Positions 63,845 through 64,000 of a stretch of 64,000 nucleotides of DNA are shown in pieces. The first letter of the stretch is position 1, and each line of letters begins with the position of its first letter. The translations under genes were made by a program, and so were the position numbers. The notes under the pieces were generated by a model that worked only from the letters and a program-made list of their open reading frames with translations, was not told the origin of the DNA and ran no database searches. The stretch is from Synechococcus sp. KORDI-100 (lineage in GTDB: Bacteria; Cyanobacteriota; Cyanobacteriia; PCC-6307; Cyanobiaceae), in the NCBI RefSeq assembly GCF_000737535.1, contig NZ_CP006269.1:2046001-2110000 (forward strand), given 5' to 3'.

Positions 63845-64000
63845 TCAATTGGGGCGGGGATCGGCGGGTGGCGTCCAAGTCCAGCTCAGGGTGCCGTCGT
63901 CCCAGTGCTCGGAACGCCAACGCTGCTGCTGACGGCCATCGGCCAGGTGCCGCTCGGCCAGCGCCAGGATCCGTCGACGATCTTCATCACGTCGGCTGCG
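63845..64000 (-). CDS. 3' end of a gene cut by the window edge
   Basis: Minus-strand frame ending at TGA (63845-63847), entering from the right edge. The 51 visible C-terminal residues are charged and helical, then Trp-rich (RRDEDRRRILALAERHLADG, WDDGTLSWTWTPPADPRPN). Family not recognised. It is not comEC, so the right boundary of the element is not here. Confidence 0.55.
   Translation of the reverse strand, partial: RSRRDEDRRRILALAERHLADGRQQQRWRSEHWDDGTLSWTWTPPADPRPN

Overview
The window looks like a chromosomal segment of a marine picocyanobacterium, most likely Synechococcus subcluster 5.1. Four things point there: genes typical of that lineage (nickel superoxide dismutase with its maturation protease, an Ftn2/ZipN division protein, the ClpR/ClpP3 pair, a CpcS-type bilin lyase and a DUF3104 protein), a high G+C content, very tight gene packing with 1-4 nt overlaps, and marine-Synechococcus-style small proteins. 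This assignment is inferred from gene content and recall, not from a search.

Layout. From 0 to 12.3 kb lie housekeeping genes: pheS, surE, ribF, thiE-thiS, larB, a fused trmD-ispF, a bilin lyase, era, and an rlpA-like lipoprotein gene broken by an amber codon. At 12.4-13.0 kb there is a scar in which the 5' third of a sugar MFS transporter is joined to the 3' end of an OprB-type porin. From 13 to 30 kb lie a Bax-inhibitor-like protein, phoH, rpsP, ffh, ftn2, pdhA, a group 2 sigma factor, mnmA, lnt, FKBP, sodN-sodX with a nickel permease, trpC, lpd and a TrmH-type methylase. From 30 to 45 kb are murA, argD, folC, a DgcN/DgcA-like pair, miaB, ddl, ftsQ and ftsZ, plus tRNA-Leu (two) and tRNA-His. 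From 45 to 56 kb are the SRP RNA gene, panB, hemW, a PIN/TRAM protein, clpR-clpP3, ilvC, cbiB, two exopolysaccharide glycosyltransferases and an ABM-fold monooxygenase.

At about 56 kb the character changes. A gene-free, A+T-richer kilobase leads to tRNA-Ser(CGA), then a 3' remnant of a comEC-like competence gene. It is cut off within about 50 bp of a large serine recombinase. To the right follow a structured, repeat-rich control region, a small acidic protein coupled to a PrimPol/PriCT-2/RecA-fold primase-helicase, a second repeat cluster, a HTH protein with the look of a small terminase subunit, a small serine resolvase, and a DUF3104 protein. This is the layout expected of an integrated, autonomously replicating element or phage satellite that entered by serine-integrase recombination inside a competence gene. 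The right boundary is not in the window.

Genes that work together: ffh and the SRP RNA; sodN, sodX and the nickel permease; ftn2, ftsQ and ftsZ; murA and ddl; thiE and thiS; clpR and clpP3; pdhA and lpd; and the 57.8-63.5 kb recombination/replication module.
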